NCBI RefSeq assembly: GCF_000934725.1
Contig: NZ_JYNS01000019.1
Coordinates: 1 to 59,786 of the forward strand
Direction: 5' to 3'
DNA from: Methyloterricola oryzae
GTDB lineage: Bacteria > Pseudomonadota > Gammaproteobacteria > Methylococcales > Methylococcaceae
DNA length: 59,786 nucleotides
The stretch's first letter is position 1; every line of letters begins with the position of its first letter. Under the pieces are notes generated by a model that was not told the DNA's origin, did not search any database, and saw nothing but the letters and a program-made list of their open reading frames with translations. Positions 27,663 to 40,273 of this stretch are shown here, piece by piece. The translations under genes were made by a program, and so were the position numbers.

Positions 27663-30317
27663 ATGATCCGGTCCAGCGACGGAGAATTGCGGGATCGGGC
27701 AATGACGGCTAACACCTTGCTGCACGGGGTACTGAACACCCTCGAAGAGGGCATCCTGCTGCTGGACCGGGCAGGCACGGTGCGTTTCGCCAACACCGCC
27801 GCACTGGGCCTGCTCGGCGTGGAGCCGGAGGAATTGCTCGGACAATGCGCCTTTGACACCTTCGCCTCCGGCGGCCTGGCGGAATCCCTGCGTTCGGACC
27901 TGGCGACCGAGATCCGTCACGCCGCGGAAGGCGCCTTGTTCCTGCGCAAGAACCGCCCTCCGCTTTCCGTCGACTACGTCCTGGAATTCCTTCCCGCCAA
28001 CGGCGACGAGGTGCACGCGCTGCTGCGTTTCCATACCGCCGTGCTGCCCGCCGACTCCTGCGACAGCGCCCTAAAGACCAGCGAAGCACGCCTGCGCGTC
28101 ATCCTCGACACCATCGCCGACGCGGTGGTGGCAACCGACCAGAAAGGCAGCATCCAGCTCTTCAATCCGGCCGCGGAAAAGCTGTTCGGCTACCGCCGCG
28201 ACGAGGTGATCGGCTGCAATGTGAGGATGCTGATGCCCTCGCCGGACCATGAACGGCACGACGAGTACATCGCCAACTATCTGCGCACCGGGGTCCGCAA
28301 GATCATCGGCACCGGACGGGAAGTGACCGGCAAGCGGCACGACGGCATTCTGTTCCCCTTGTATCTCTCGATCGGCGAGACGGCCATCGGCGGCAACCGC
28401 ATGTTCGTCGCCGTGCTCCACGACCTGACCCAGCGCAAGCGCCAGGAGGCGCAATTGACGACCTTGTCCAGCGCGGTGGAGCAAAGCCCCAACGCCGTAC
28501 TGATCATCGACGCCAAGGGCAGGATCGAGTACGTCAATCCCGGCTATTGCCGCATCACCGGCTACAGCCAGGAGGAAATGCGCGGCAGGACCCCGGATAT
28601 TCTCTGTGCTGATTGCACGCCGGAGCCGGTGTACCTGGAACTGTGGGAGTGCCTGGAACAGGGACGCCTGTGGCTGGGCGAAATCGAAGGCCACAAGAAG
28701 AATGGCGAGAGCTACTGGGCGCTGCAGACCGTCTCGCCCATCCGCAACGAGGAAGGCGAGATCACCCAGTTCCTCGCCATCCAGCAGGACATAACGGAGA
28801 TCAAGAAGGACAAGGAAGCCTTGCAGGAAAGCGAGGAGCGCTTCCGCCAGATCGCCGAGATGGCCGGCGAATGGCTGTGGGAACAGGACCCGGAAGGACG
28901 CTACATCTACAGCAGTTCGGCGGTGGAGGCGATCCTGGGCTACACGCCGGAAGAGATACTGGGCAAGGTCTACCTGGATCTGCTGACGCCGAAGGACAAG
29001 GCGCACTGGAATGCCGAGCTGGAACCGCTGCCAAACGTGCACCGCCGCTTCTCACACCTGGTCAACCGCTATCGCCACAAGGACGGGCGCGAGATCTTCA
29101 CCGAATCCTCAGGCGAACCGGTGTTTGGGAGCAACGGCAAGCTGATCAAGTGGCGCGGGGTCGACCACGACGTCACCGGCCGCAAGCACTACGAGGATGC
29201 CCTGCGCCTGCGCGACCGCGCCATCGAAGCGGCCAGCGTGGGCATCGAGATCGCGGACGCGCGCGAGCCGGGTTATCCCAATATCTATGTGAACCCAGCC
29301 CTCTCGCGCATCACCGGCTACGCTCGGGAGGAGTTGCTGGGCCGCAGCCTGCGCATGCTGCAGGGGCCTGACACCGACCCGGCGGCGGTGCGGGAGATCG
29401 CCGAATCGGTGCGCGCCGGGGGCCATTGCGAGGTTGTGCTGAAAAACTACCGCAAGGACGGGACGCCGTTCTGGAATTCGCTGCTCATCGCCCCGGTGCA
29501 CGATGATGCCGGCCAGTTGACCCATTACATCGGCGTGCAAACAGACGTGACGGAACTGCGGCGGGCCTCCGAGGAGCGCCACGAACTGGAGATCGCAAAA
29601 CAGATCCAGTTGTCGCTGTTGCCCAAACACCCCCTGCAGGCGGGTGGCCTCGCAGTGGCGGGAGCCTGCATTCCCGCCAGCCACGTGGGCGGCGACTACT
29701 TTGACTATTTCTTCGCCGGCAGCAACCTCGATGTGGTCATCGCCGATGTATCCGGCCACAGCGTCGGCGCGGCGCTGATCATGGCGGAGGCGCGCAGCGC
29801 CCTCAAGGCGGCCATCCGACAGGCCACCGAGAACCGCAGCAGCCTGGGTGCGGGCACCATGCTGTGCGCCCTGAACGACCTGCTGCACGAGGACCTGAAT
29901 GGCGCGGACCTGTTCATCAGCATGTTCTATGTCAGCTTCGATCCCGGCCGCCGCCTGCTGCGCTATGCCAACGCCGGCCACAACCGGCCGTTGCTGCAAC
30001 GCCAGGGCAATCCGAGCTGCCGCGAACTGGACGCGGAAGGGATGATTTTCGGCGTGCTCAAGAACACGGTATTCGAGGAACGGATCGAGCAACTGCAAGC
30101 CGGCGACCGGTTGCTGCTGTATACCGATGGACTCACCGAGGCGCAGAATCCCGCCGGGGAATTCTTCGGCGTGGGCAGGTTGTGCTCGGCCTTCGCGGAG
30201 CTCAGGAACGAACCGCCGCAGATCGTGATCCAGCGGCTGTTGGAGGAGATGCGCAGCTTCTGCGGAGACGACACCTTTGCCGACGATGTGACGCTCGTGG
30301 TGCTTAGCGTGAACTGA
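27663..30317 (+). CDS. PAS-repeat sensor with PP2C/SpoIIE-type serine phosphatase; FixL-like haem PAS and Cys-less LOV-like PAS
   Basis: 884 aa if started at ATG 27663; ATG 27702 is an alternative. Five PAS domains: about 14-120, 137-250, 262-375, 390-500 and 514-640. Then an RsbU-like PP2C domain with VGGDYFDYF, ADVSGHSVGAAL, YTDGLTEAQN and FADDVTLVVL metal boxes. PAS2 matches FixL closely, with candidate proximal His199 (HERHDEY) and distal Arg219 (IGTGREVTGKR) at FixL spacing. PAS5 reads like a LOV domain, but its cysteine motif is GRSLRMLQG (Leu563 for Cys). No membrane helices, so it is cytoplasmic. The phosphatase would act on an anti-sigma antagonist, none of which is visible nearby. 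Confidence 0.88.
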   Translation: MIRSSDGELRDRAMTANTLLHGVLNTLEEGILLLDRAGTVRFANTAALGLLGVEPEELLGQCAFDTFASGGLAESLRSDLATEIRHAAEGALFLRKNRPPLSVDYVLEFLPANGDEVHALLRFHTAVLPADSCDSALKTSEARLRVILDTIADAVVATDQKGSIQLFNPAAEKLFGYRRDEVIGCNVRMLMPSPDHERHDEYIANYLRTGVRKIIGTGREVTGKRHDGILFPLYLSIGETAIGGNRMFVAVLHDLTQRKRQEAQLTTLSSAVEQSPNAVLIIDAKGRIEYVNPGYCRITGYSQEEMRGRTPDILCADCTPEPVYLELWECLEQGRLWLGEIEGHKKNGESYWALQTVSPIRNEEGEITQFLAIQQDITEIKKDKEALQESEERFRQIAEMAGEWLWEQDPEGRYIYSSSAVEAILGYTPEEILGKVYLDLLTPKDKAHWNAELEPLPNVHRRFSHLVNRYRHKDGREIFTESSGEPVFGSNGKLIKWRGVDHDVTGRKHYEDALRLRDRAIEAASVGIEIADAREPGYPNIYVNPALSRITGYAREELLGRSLRMLQGPDTDPAAVREIAESVRAGGHCEVVLKNYRKDGTPFWNSLLIAPVHDDAGQLTHYIGVQTDVTELRRASEERHELEIAKQIQLSLLPKHPLQAGGLAVAGACIPASHVGGDYFDYFFAGSNLDVVIADVSGHSVGAALIMAEARSALKAAIRQATENRSSLGAGTMLCALNDLLHEDLNGADLFISMFYVSFDPGRRLLRYANAGHNRPLLQRQGNPSCRELDAEGMIFGVLKNTVFEERIEQLQAGDRLLLYTDGLTEAQNPAGEFFGVGRLCSAFAELRNEPPQIVIQRLLEEMRSFCGDDTFADDVTLVVLSVN

Positions 30318-30443
30318 TAGGTTGCGAAAGAATCTACTGTGCGTCCCGATTGCTACGATTTTTCACAACCTCTGCGGCAAAAGTGGAGGCAGGGCCCGTC
30401 GAAGACCGCGGGCCGCCTCAGGAGAAACGGAATGTGACCCGCA

Positions 30444-30854
30444 TCACTGCACGGGCAGGCCCGCGCTGCGCCAGGCGTGCTCGCCGCCCTCCAGGTTGGT
30501 CAGATCGCGGTAACCCATCTCGTGCAGGGTGCGCGCGGCGGCGTTTCCCATGGGGCCGCCCTCGCAATACAAGTAGATGGGCGTGTTCTTGTCCTTGGGC
30601 AACCGGTCCTGGTACTTGGCAACCTGATCGTAGGGGATGTATTCGTCCGTGCCCGGGATGTGCCGCTGCTCCGGCGTGTGCACGTCCACCAGAAAGATGT
30701 CCTGGGTCCGCATGAGCTGGTTCAAGTCCGCCGGCGAGATGGTCTTGAGGTAATCGGGCCGCGAGAAATTGCAGGCGGAGGTCAGAAGCAAGAGGGCGAG
30801 CACGGGCAGGATCCGGGCCGCCACCCTGTTATGGTCGTGCGTGTGGATGGGCAT
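30444..30854 (-). CDS. Rhodanese-domain lipoprotein
   Basis: 136 aa. A signal peptide ends in the lipobox LTSAC (Cys28), so the protein should be lipid-anchored to a membrane facing the periplasm. The rhodanese domain covers about 38-135: IFLVDVHTPEQRHIPG and active-site loop YLYCEGGPMGNAAA, followed by NLEGGEHAWRSAG. Single-domain rhodaneses transfer sulfane sulfur or act as redox sensors. It is convergent with the PAS-phosphatase gene and downstream of the PilZ gene. Confidence 0.85.
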   Translation of the reverse strand: MPIHTHDHNRVAARILPVLALLLLTSACNFSRPDYLKTISPADLNQLMRTQDIFLVDVHTPEQRHIPGTDEYIPYDQVAKYQDRLPKDKNTPIYLYCEGGPMGNAAARTLHEMGYRDLTNLEGGEHAWRSAGLPVQ

Positions 30855-30931
30855 GCTGTGCTCCCGGCAATGTTGCGCTTTCAGGGGCGAGCATCTTGCG
30901 CGCGGCCGGCAAACAGGTCAAGCCATGCAGA

Positions 30932-31210
30932 TCATGATGCGCTCTCCTCGTCATCGGACGGATCGAAGCGCAGGGCGAACTCGTTCGATCGCACTCTGAC
31001 GACAGTGCCCTGCAGCAGTGGTGCATCCTCCAGCGAACTCACCTGAACGCTCACCTGATCGCCGACCGCAAAGGGACATCCCAGAAACTCAATGAGGACA
31101 CCGCCCTCCGAAACGTCCACGGTGCGGGCGGACGCGGTGCCAAATCGGGCATGGCTGACGGTGACTTCCGTCGAAACGGGAATACGTGGATGCGCGCGCT
31201 GTTCTACCAT
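30932..31210 (-). CDS. PilZ-domain c-di-GMP receptor
   Basis: 92 aa comprising only a PilZ domain. The RxxxR-type motif is RAHPR (residues 5-9) and the D/N-x-S-x-x-G motif is DVSEGG (33-38), so c-di-GMP binding is likely. It is a stand-alone effector among several c-di-GMP enzymes in this window (GGDEF, HD-GYP, GGDEF-EAL). It lies 154 bp downstream of nifF; co-transcription with the nif genes is possible but unproven. Confidence 0.85.
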   Translation of the reverse strand: MVEQRAHPRIPVSTEVTVSHARFGTASARTVDVSEGGVLIEFLGCPFAVGDQVSVQVSSLEDAPLLQGTVVRVRSNEFALRFDPSDDEESAS

Positions 31211-31364
31211 GGACGCCCTGTCGTCGAGAAATCTCCGACAAAACTTAGACGTTTATGCGCTTCTTGAACAGCGGCGCGAACACAATGACGGGTTCTCAGG
31301 GAAAAATCCGTCGGGGCGCGGTGGCATGAAGGAATGCGGCACCGCCCCCTCGCGGTTGATGCAA

Positions 31365-31904
31365 TCAGGCAACGGCCAGCAATTCCGCCTTGACCTCTTC
31401 CAGCCAGGCGTCGAGGCGCTCGTCGGTCTGATCGCTCTGGTTTTCGTGGTCGATGACCAAGCCGACGAACTGGTCATCGACGATGGCGTTGGACTTCTCG
31501 AAGGTGTAGCCGTCGGTCGGCCAGAATCCCACTACCTTGGCGCCACCCTCGATGGCCACGTCATACAGGAAGATGAGCGCGTCCACGAACTCGTGACCAT
31601 AACCCTCCTGGTCGCCCAGGCCGAACAGGGCGATCACCTTGCCGCTGAGGTCCTTGCCCTTCAACTTGGGCAGGAACTCCGCCCAACTCTCGTCACTGGC
31701 GCCCGCATCCAGGCCCGGCAGTTCGCCATCGCCCAGGGTGGGCGTGCCCAGGATCAGGGCGTTGTACTTGAGCAGATCGTCCACGCTGGCTTTCTTCACG
31801 TCCACCGGCGCATCGGCGTCCTCGCCCAGTTTCTTGGCGATGGACTTGGCCACGCGGCGCGTGTTGCCGGTGTCGGAGCCGAAAAAGATACCAATTTTGC
31901 TCAT
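31365..31904 (-). CDS. nifF: Flavodoxin, nitrogenase electron donor type
   Basis: 179 aa from ATG 31904, close to the 180 aa of Azotobacter NifF (recalled). FMN phosphate loop GSDTGNTRRVAKSIAKKL begins at residue 9. The isoalloxazine loops TPTLGDGELPG and GLGDQEGYG are present, with the long-chain insertion near 120-150. NifF passes electrons to the NifH Fe protein. It is the last gene of the minus-strand run that starts with nifE, 46 bp after lon, which supports a nitrogen-fixation role over a housekeeping flavodoxin. Confidence 0.85.
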   Translation of the reverse strand: MSKIGIFFGSDTGNTRRVAKSIAKKLGEDADAPVDVKKASVDDLLKYNALILGTPTLGDGELPGLDAGASDESWAEFLPKLKGKDLSGKVIALFGLGDQEGYGHEFVDALIFLYDVAIEGGAKVVGFWPTDGYTFEKSNAIVDDQFVGLVIDHENQSDQTDERLDAWLEEVKAELLAVA

Positions 31905-31950
31905 AAGGTTGTGTCCTCGATGATGTTGTTTTATTGAAGTTGACAGGGGA

Positions 31951-34356
<2,406 letters not shown>

Positions 34357-34440
34357 ATTGGAAGCCTTATGTCATGGGCCAAAGGTGGTTCGTCCTGAGA
34401 GGCCGCTCCCGCTGCGGGGCGGTACAGATTCCCAACGCAT

Positions 34441-35709
<1,269 letters not shown>

Positions 35710-35758
35710 GGTCTTGGCTCCTCAGTGCGTCAATCGGAATTGGGGAACAGGTGTTGCC

Positions 35759-36412
35759 CTAGGCTTCGGCGGCTGCCGCCTCGCGGCTGGTCAACACCTT
35801 GTCGATAAGGCCGTAGGCAGCGGCGTCCTGTCCGCTCATGAAGTTGTCGCGATCTGTATCCACCTGAATGCGCTCCAGGGGCTGGCCGGTGTGGTGGGCC
35901 AGGATATGATTGAGCCGGTCCCGGGTGGCGAGAATTTCGCGGGCATGGATGTCAATGTCGCTAGCCTGGCCCTGGAAGCCGCCCAGGGGCTGGTGGATCA
36001 TCACGCGCGAATGGGGCAGCGAATAGCGCTTGCCCGCCGCGCCACCGGCCAGCAGCAGTGCGCCCATGCTGGCCGCCTGGCCGATGCACAGGGTGCTGAC
36101 GTCAGGCTTGATGAACTGCATGGTGTCGTAGATGGCCAGCCCCGCCGTCACCAAGCCCCCCGGGGAATTGATGTAGAGATGGATGTCCTTGTCGGGGTTT
36201 TCCGACTCCAGGAACAGCAACTGGGCGATGACCAGGTTGGCCATGTAGTCTTCCACCTGGCCCACCAGGAAGATGACCCGCTCCTTGAGCAGGCGCGAAT
36301 AGATGTCGAAGGCGCGCTCGCCGCGAGCGGACTGTTCGATGACCACCGGCACCAGGCCTCCGGCGGCGCGGGTCTGATAAGGCGTGTTGTCGCTAAGGTT
36401 CGTTATGTTCAT
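35759..36412 (-). CDS. clpP: ClpP protease subunit
   Basis: 217 aa from ATG 36412, preceded by AGAAGAG; an upstream ATG at 36454 would add 14 residues. The catalytic triad is visible: Ser in [14 protein letters not shown], His in [11 protein letters not shown], Asp in TDRDNFMSG. The signature [20 protein letters not shown] (with E before R) is typical. It forms the tetradecameric chamber used by ClpX next door. The usual upstream neighbour tig (trigger factor) is missing; apaG takes its place. Confidence 0.95.
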   Translation of the reverse strand: MNITNLSDNTPYQTRAAGGLVPVVIEQSARGERAFDIYSRLLKERVIFLVGQVEDYMANLVIAQLLFLESENPDKDIHLYINSPGGLVTAGLAIYDTMQFIKPDVSTLCIGQAASMGALLLAGGAAGKRYSLPHSRVMIHQPLGGFQGQASDIDIHAREILATRDRLNHILAHHTGQPLERIQVDTDRDNFMSGQDAAAYGLIDKVLTSREAAAAEA

Positions 36413-36512
36413 CAGCTCTTCTTGGATTGTTCCGTCGGACGCCGCGGCTTTCATAGCCCAGGGGAGGTAAGACTCCCCGCAGGCGGGGCGGCCCTACGAT
36501 CCGGCCTTTGCC

Positions 36513-36893
36513 TCAATGGAGCCTGCGCGGAATCGACAGACTGAATGCGGCGATCGGCGCCTCGAACGGGACACCGTCATCGGCCAGCATCTGGTAGCTG
36601 CCGTGCATGCTTCCCACAGGCGTGGCGATGGTGGCGGCGCTGGTGTATTCAAAAGCCTCGCCGGGGCGCAGGTAAGGGTGCTCGCCCACCACGCCCTCGC
36701 CCACCACTTCCACGACCTTGCCATTGGCGTCGGTAATCACCCAACGCCGCCCCAGCAGTTTCGCGGGAATAGTGCCGTTGTTCTTCATGGTCACGGTATA
36801 GGCGAAGGTGTAGCGCTCCGCATCGGGGTGGGATTCCTCGCCCAGATAAACGGTTCTGACCTCGACCTGCAATGACCGCGCTTTGCTTCTCAT
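36513..36893 (-). CDS. apaG: ApaG protein
   Basis: 126 aa, the family length. Fibronectin-III-like beta sandwich with YTFAYTVTMKNNGTIPAKLL, GRRWVITDANGKV, VVGEHPYLRPGEAFEYTS and GSMHGSYQML. ApaG is an uncharacterised conserved protein usually encoded next to ksgA and apaH. Here it lies between ygfZ (27 bp) and clpP (100 bp), so its genomic context is atypical. Confidence 0.95.
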   Translation of the reverse strand: MRSKARSLQVEVRTVYLGEESHPDAERYTFAYTVTMKNNGTIPAKLLGRRWVITDANGKVVEVVGEGVVGEHPYLRPGEAFEYTSAATIATPVGSMHGSYQMLADDGVPFEAPIAAFSLSIPRRLH

Positions 36894-36920
36894 CGTTTGC
36901 CTCGTTCTCTGGTTATATCC

Positions 36921-37994
36921 TCAGGCGCCAGCCAACGGCTCGACATCCGCAAATTCCAGGGCGGGACCTTCGGGGCTGCCCACGCGGATCGCGCCACCAG
37001 CCGTCCTCTGCTCGATCACGACCACCGCGAGCACAGCGCTGCGGCCGGGTTCCTGCGTTGCCGCCGAGAGCACCATGCCGACGCTCTCGCTGGTGCCGGT
37101 TCCATACAACTTGGTGCCAGGTTCCGGGGGTGAATCGGCAGCCACGCTGGCGGAATACATGCGACGCTTGAGCTGCCCGCGGTATTGCAGTCGCGCCACC
37201 ACCTCCTGGCCGGGGTAGCAGCCCTTCTTGAAACTCAGGCCACCGAGGGCCTCCAGATCCAGCATCTGCGGGATGAATTCGCCACTGGTCTCCGGCAACA
37301 GCATGGGAACCCCCGCAAGGATATCCAGCAAGTCCCATGCCGCTTTCCCTACAGGCCGTGCGGATTTGACCGTGTCGCCCCACAAGGCCTGCATGAGGTC
37401 GGCCGGGCCCAGCGCCAGCCAGCGCGGCTGCCCCGCCGCGGGTAAGGACAGAAAGGTGCAACCGCCCAATTCGACCGTCTCACCGCGCACCACAGGCAAC
37501 GCCGCGCCCAAGATTGAGGCAAGGCGTTCGCCCAGCTCCGCGCCGGAAAGGCCCAGGCGCACCAAGTTGGCGCTGGCGTCGCTGATGCCGGCCTTGGTAC
37601 GCAGCAGGAACTGCTTGAGGCGCGCCACGGTGGTAGCCATCTGGGTCTTGGGCAGCAGCAGGTAATAAGCGTCCCCGCGGATGAAGAGCCAGAAGGTGGC
37701 GAGCATCCTGCCCTTGCCGTCGCACCAACTGGTGAACTGGCCCTGGCCCGGCGTCACCTGCTTCACCTCGCCGGTGAAGAGGCTGCCCAGGAACTTCTGG
37801 GCCTCGGGACCTTCGACGCAGATCAGCCCGAAATGGGACAGGTCAGCCAGCACGCCAGCAGCACGCGCCTCCGCGAGTTCCGCCACCGCGTCTACATAAC
37901 TGACCACCGCCCCCGCCTCGAAGACGGCGCCCGCCTGCTCCAGACTGGCGCACCAGGCCTCGGGCGCCTCCAGGGCCGGCAGGGTTTCAATCAT
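36921..37994 (-). CDS. ygfZ: YgfZ, folate-binding Fe-S cluster assembly/repair protein
   Basis: 357 aa from ATG 37994 (GGAGAAG site), two bases after the nifQ stop, so translation is probably coupled. The fold is GcvT-like: DLSHFGLICVEGP, FTSWCDGKGRMLATFWLF, and the YgfZ signature KGCYPGQEVVARLQYRG. In E. coli YgfZ uses tetrahydrofolate to support certain Fe-S enzymes, including MiaB. Coupling to a nitrogenase cofactor gene suggests recruitment to Fe-S maintenance during nitrogen fixation, which is inference. Confidence 0.93.
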   Translation of the reverse strand: MIETLPALEAPEAWCASLEQAGAVFEAGAVVSYVDAVAELAEARAAGVLADLSHFGLICVEGPEAQKFLGSLFTGEVKQVTPGQGQFTSWCDGKGRMLATFWLFIRGDAYYLLLPKTQMATTVARLKQFLLRTKAGISDASANLVRLGLSGAELGERLASILGAALPVVRGETVELGGCTFLSLPAAGQPRWLALGPADLMQALWGDTVKSARPVGKAAWDLLDILAGVPMLLPETSGEFIPQMLDLEALGGLSFKKGCYPGQEVVARLQYRGQLKRRMYSASVAADSPPEPGTKLYGTGTSESVGMVLSAATQEPGRSAVLAVVVIEQRTAGGAIRVGSPEGPALEFADVEPLAGA

Positions 37995-37996
37995 CG

Positions 37997-38605
37997 CTAT
38001 CGCTTCTCCGGCTGCCATGCGCCATCCTCCTCCGGGCCAAAACAATTGGCGTATTCACTGCAAACGGCACAACTCGGCGAGCGGCAGACGAAGGACCCGT
38101 TCCGCTCGCACAGCTGCTTGTAAAAGAACTTCTTCCAGCGCATGCCTCCGGTATTGCGGGCATGCAGCTCCGGGAAATGCGCCTGCAACAGTTCCGACAG
38201 GGCTTGCCGGGTGGGCAGCCCCATGTCCTGCCACAAATGGTCATCGCCCATGCAGCAGGCGGTGATGGCGTAGGCCAGCCAGCGGGTCTGCTCGCTCCCG
38301 TCGCCCCGGTACTGCAGGAGCAGGCTCAGCAGGTCCTCGAACTCGTCGAATCCGCGCGCGCCGCCGGAAGCCAGGGAAGCGCGGAACGCCGGCGTGATGT
38401 AGGTGCTGCGAGCGCCAGGAAAATAAGCGTCCAACAGCGCGCTGAACTCGGCGAGATCCAGGCCGAAGCCGCCCTTGCCCGGCATGCGCGAGGAACTGCG
38501 GGCCAGTCCTATGGCGGATGCAAAGGCCAGGGTGACCGGATCGGCGGGATCCCGGGCATGGATCAACAGCGGGTCATAGCTGACATAATCATTTCTGGCC
38601 AACAT
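37997..38605 (-). CDS. nifQ: NifQ, molybdenum donor for FeMo-co synthesis
   Basis: 202 aa. The C-terminal cysteine signature C-x4-C-x2-C-x5-C is complete in CRSPSCAVCSEYANC, the Fe-S/Mo site of NifQ. MRWKKFFYKQLCE just before it and HLWQDMGLPTRQALSELL are also family-like. NifQ delivers Mo to the NifEN/NifH assembly system. It follows fdxB by 146 bp containing a strong hairpin and is coupled to ygfZ downstream. Confidence 0.92.
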   Translation of the reverse strand: MLARNDYVSYDPLLIHARDPADPVTLAFASAIGLARSSSRMPGKGGFGLDLAEFSALLDAYFPGARSTYITPAFRASLASGGARGFDEFEDLLSLLLQYRGDGSEQTRWLAYAITACCMGDDHLWQDMGLPTRQALSELLQAHFPELHARNTGGMRWKKFFYKQLCERNGSFVCRSPSCAVCSEYANCFGPEEDGAWQPEKR

Positions 38606-38646
38606 GATTGTGCTCGCGGTGTTGTGGAATCTGGTCGGGAACCGCC

Positions 38647-38673
38647 GCGGCGCCGTCCTAAAGACGGCGCCGC
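38647..38673. repeat. Perfect 11-bp hairpin between fdxB and nifQ
   Basis: GCGGCGCCGTC and GACGGCGCCGC flank a 5-nt loop. There is no following T-tract on the minus strand, so it is more likely an attenuating or mRNA-stabilising structure than an intrinsic terminator. It would lower nifQ and downstream expression relative to nifENX. Confidence 0.6.
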
Positions 38674-38751
38674 AGCATGACGGCTAGGCGGCGGAGCTGG
38701 CTCTGGGAGCGAGCGGAAGGCCGCCGTGCCGAAGGTGTCGGGTGCCGGGAA

Positions 38752-39060
38752 TCAGGCCGCGACCGCCCCGTGGGTGTAGCACTGCTTCGGGCAGATCTTG
38801 GCGCAGGCTTCGCAACCGACGCAGTTGTCCACGTTGGCGATGGACATCACCTTCTTGTCGTACTCGTCCTCGTCATCCTCGTCGTCCATGCTGAGCTGCA
38901 CCATCTCGCCGTCCTCGTTCATCCCCACCATGTTGAGGACCTCGCGGCCACAGACCTTGTAGCAGCGGCCGCAGCCGATGCACTTGTCCTGATTGATCTC
39001 GCTGACGAACTGGGGTACCCAGACCTTGCCTCCGGGGAGGACTACGCTGAATTCGCTCAT
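38752..39060 (-). CDS. fdxB: nif-associated 2[4Fe-4S] ferredoxin (ferredoxin III type)
   Basis: 102 aa with two cluster motifs, [16 protein letters not shown] near residue 26 and [14 protein letters not shown] near residue 78, separated by an acidic stretch ([10 protein letters not shown]). This spacing and the nif context match FdxB (ferredoxin III). It may carry electrons to nitrogenase or to cofactor synthesis. It follows the DUF683 gene by 11 bp. Confidence 0.9.
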   Translation of the reverse strand: MSEFSVVLPGGKVWVPQFVSEINQDKCIGCGRCYKVCGREVLNMVGMNEDGEMVQLSMDDEDDEDEYDKKVMSIANVDNCVGCEACAKICPKQCYTHGAVAA

Positions 39061-39071
39061 GACGGCTGCTC

Positions 39072-39257
39072 CTAGGCGCTGGCTTTACGAAAGGCATCCA
39101 GATCGCGGTATGCCTCGAATGCTTTCTGCGCAACCTCGGGGATCTTCTCCCAGCCGGTGGGCAGATCTTCGGCCAGATCGTGCAGGTCCATCTTCAGGGC
39201 GGTGGCCTGCGCGTTGAGCTTTTTCAGCTTGGCCTTGACGTCTTCTTCCCCAGACAT
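39072..39257 (-). CDS. DUF683/CCE_0567-family nif-associated small protein
   Basis: 61 aa, all helical: [20 protein letters not shown] then [17 protein letters not shown]. This family is found almost only between nifX/DUF269 and the fdxB ferredoxin; the cyanobacterial member forms a helical hairpin that can bind metal. Precise function unknown. Gene order here is the standard one. Confidence 0.88.
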   Translation of the reverse strand: MSGEEDVKAKLKKLNAQATALKMDLHDLAEDLPTGWEKIPEVAQKAFEAYRDLDAFRKASA

Positions 39258-39329
39258 GGTGTTACCTCTCGTGAACGTGTTGGGTGATTGGGGGGTTACA
39301 GTCTCTCGGTGCCGGGCGCGTTACCGGCT

Positions 39330-39812
39330 TTAGCCGTAATTCGCCACCGCCGGATAGGTCTCGATCATCTGCAGGGCCGCGGCCACGGCCTTCTCGCCTT
39401 CCTCCGCCAGTTTCTCCATGCTGGGAAAACCGAAGCGGTGGACGTCGCGCAACTGCTTGTTCAGCACGATCAAGCGTCCGGCGATGAGGATCTGGCGGCC
39501 GAATCCCTCATGGGACATCTTCATCATGGGCGAAACCATGATGCCGCTGGCGCGCTCGATGGACAGGCCGATGGCGTTGTAATACAACTCCATGCGCCAC
39601 AGGGTTTCCGGGTCCGGGTCCCCGATGATGGGGATTTCCTTGCGCTTCTCCTTGGTCAGGATGTACGGCTCGAGCAAATCCTCGTCGCTCTTGCCTTCCC
39701 AGGCGCCATAGGAATCCTGGGCGCGCCACTGCTTGACCAGTTCCTTGACGAACACCGACTCCATGGGCGATGCGGTGGGTGCGGCTTCCACCGCGACAGC
39801 TGCTTCAGGCAT
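39330..39812 (-). CDS. NifX-associated nitrogen fixation protein (DUF269)
   Basis: 160 aa, overlapping the nifX stop by 8 bp. Family features: [60 protein letters not shown]. This conserved companion of nifX is present in most Mo-nitrogenase clusters and its biochemical role is undefined. The N-terminal 18 residues are Ala-rich and probably disordered. Confidence 0.92.
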   Translation of the reverse strand: MPEAAVAVEAAPTASPMESVFVKELVKQWRAQDSYGAWEGKSDEDLLEPYILTKEKRKEIPIIGDPDPETLWRMELYYNAIGLSIERASGIMVSPMMKMSHEGFGRQILIAGRLIVLNKQLRDVHRFGFPSMEKLAEEGEKAVAAALQMIETYPAVANYG

Positions 39813-40230
39813 GTTTCACCTCTTCTTCATCTTCAAAATCGAATTCGCGTTCTTCGCCCTTGTTGTCCTTGGCCAGCACTTTGCGCAACCAGGGCGGGGG
39901 CGTGCCCTTGAGGACTCCCTGCAGCTTTTCCAGCAGGTCGACGATGGGCTCGGGCTGGGGCACTTTCATGGGATGGATGCCGAGGGCCACCACGCGGGCC
40001 GCGCCGGAGCCGCCAATCGCCGCCACGTAGAGGATGGCGCAATCGCCGATGGCCTCCAGCTTGGGCGCCAGCTTGTCCTCATTGCCGTCCTCCTGCAGGT
40101 CGCCCTCGAACTGGACGGCCTCGATGAAACGGTAGCTGTCGGCGGACAGCTCGTAGATCGCGATGTTCTTGGCCCAGCCGAAATGGGCGTCGACCCGCTG
40201 CAGATCCTGTGTAGCAAATGCCACTTTCAT
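39805..40230 (-). CDS. nifX: NifX, FeMo-cofactor precursor carrier
   Basis: 141 aa from ATG 40230. A single NifX/NafY-type cofactor-binding domain: [20 protein letters not shown], then [16 protein letters not shown] and [21 protein letters not shown]. The His in DAHFGWA is the conserved ligand candidate. NifX holds NifB-co or the VK cluster between NifB and NifEN. It lies 43 bp after nifN. The acidic tail (DFEDEEEV) is common in the family. Confidence 0.93.
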   Translation of the reverse strand: MKVAFATQDLQRVDAHFGWAKNIAIYELSADSYRFIEAVQFEGDLQEDGNEDKLAPKLEAIGDCAILYVAAIGGSGAARVVALGIHPMKVPQPEPIVDLLEKLQGVLKGTPPPWLRKVLAKDNKGEEREFDFEDEEEVKHA

Positions 40231-40273
40231 ACTGCCTCCGAGAAAGAGTGAATCGTTGGTCGCATCCTGCGGC

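Noticed and set aside
34357-34440. Sigma-32 heat-shock promoter before lon
   Set aside because: A CTTGAA-like and a CCCATGA-like element exist, but their spacing and order do not fit the sigma-32 consensus.
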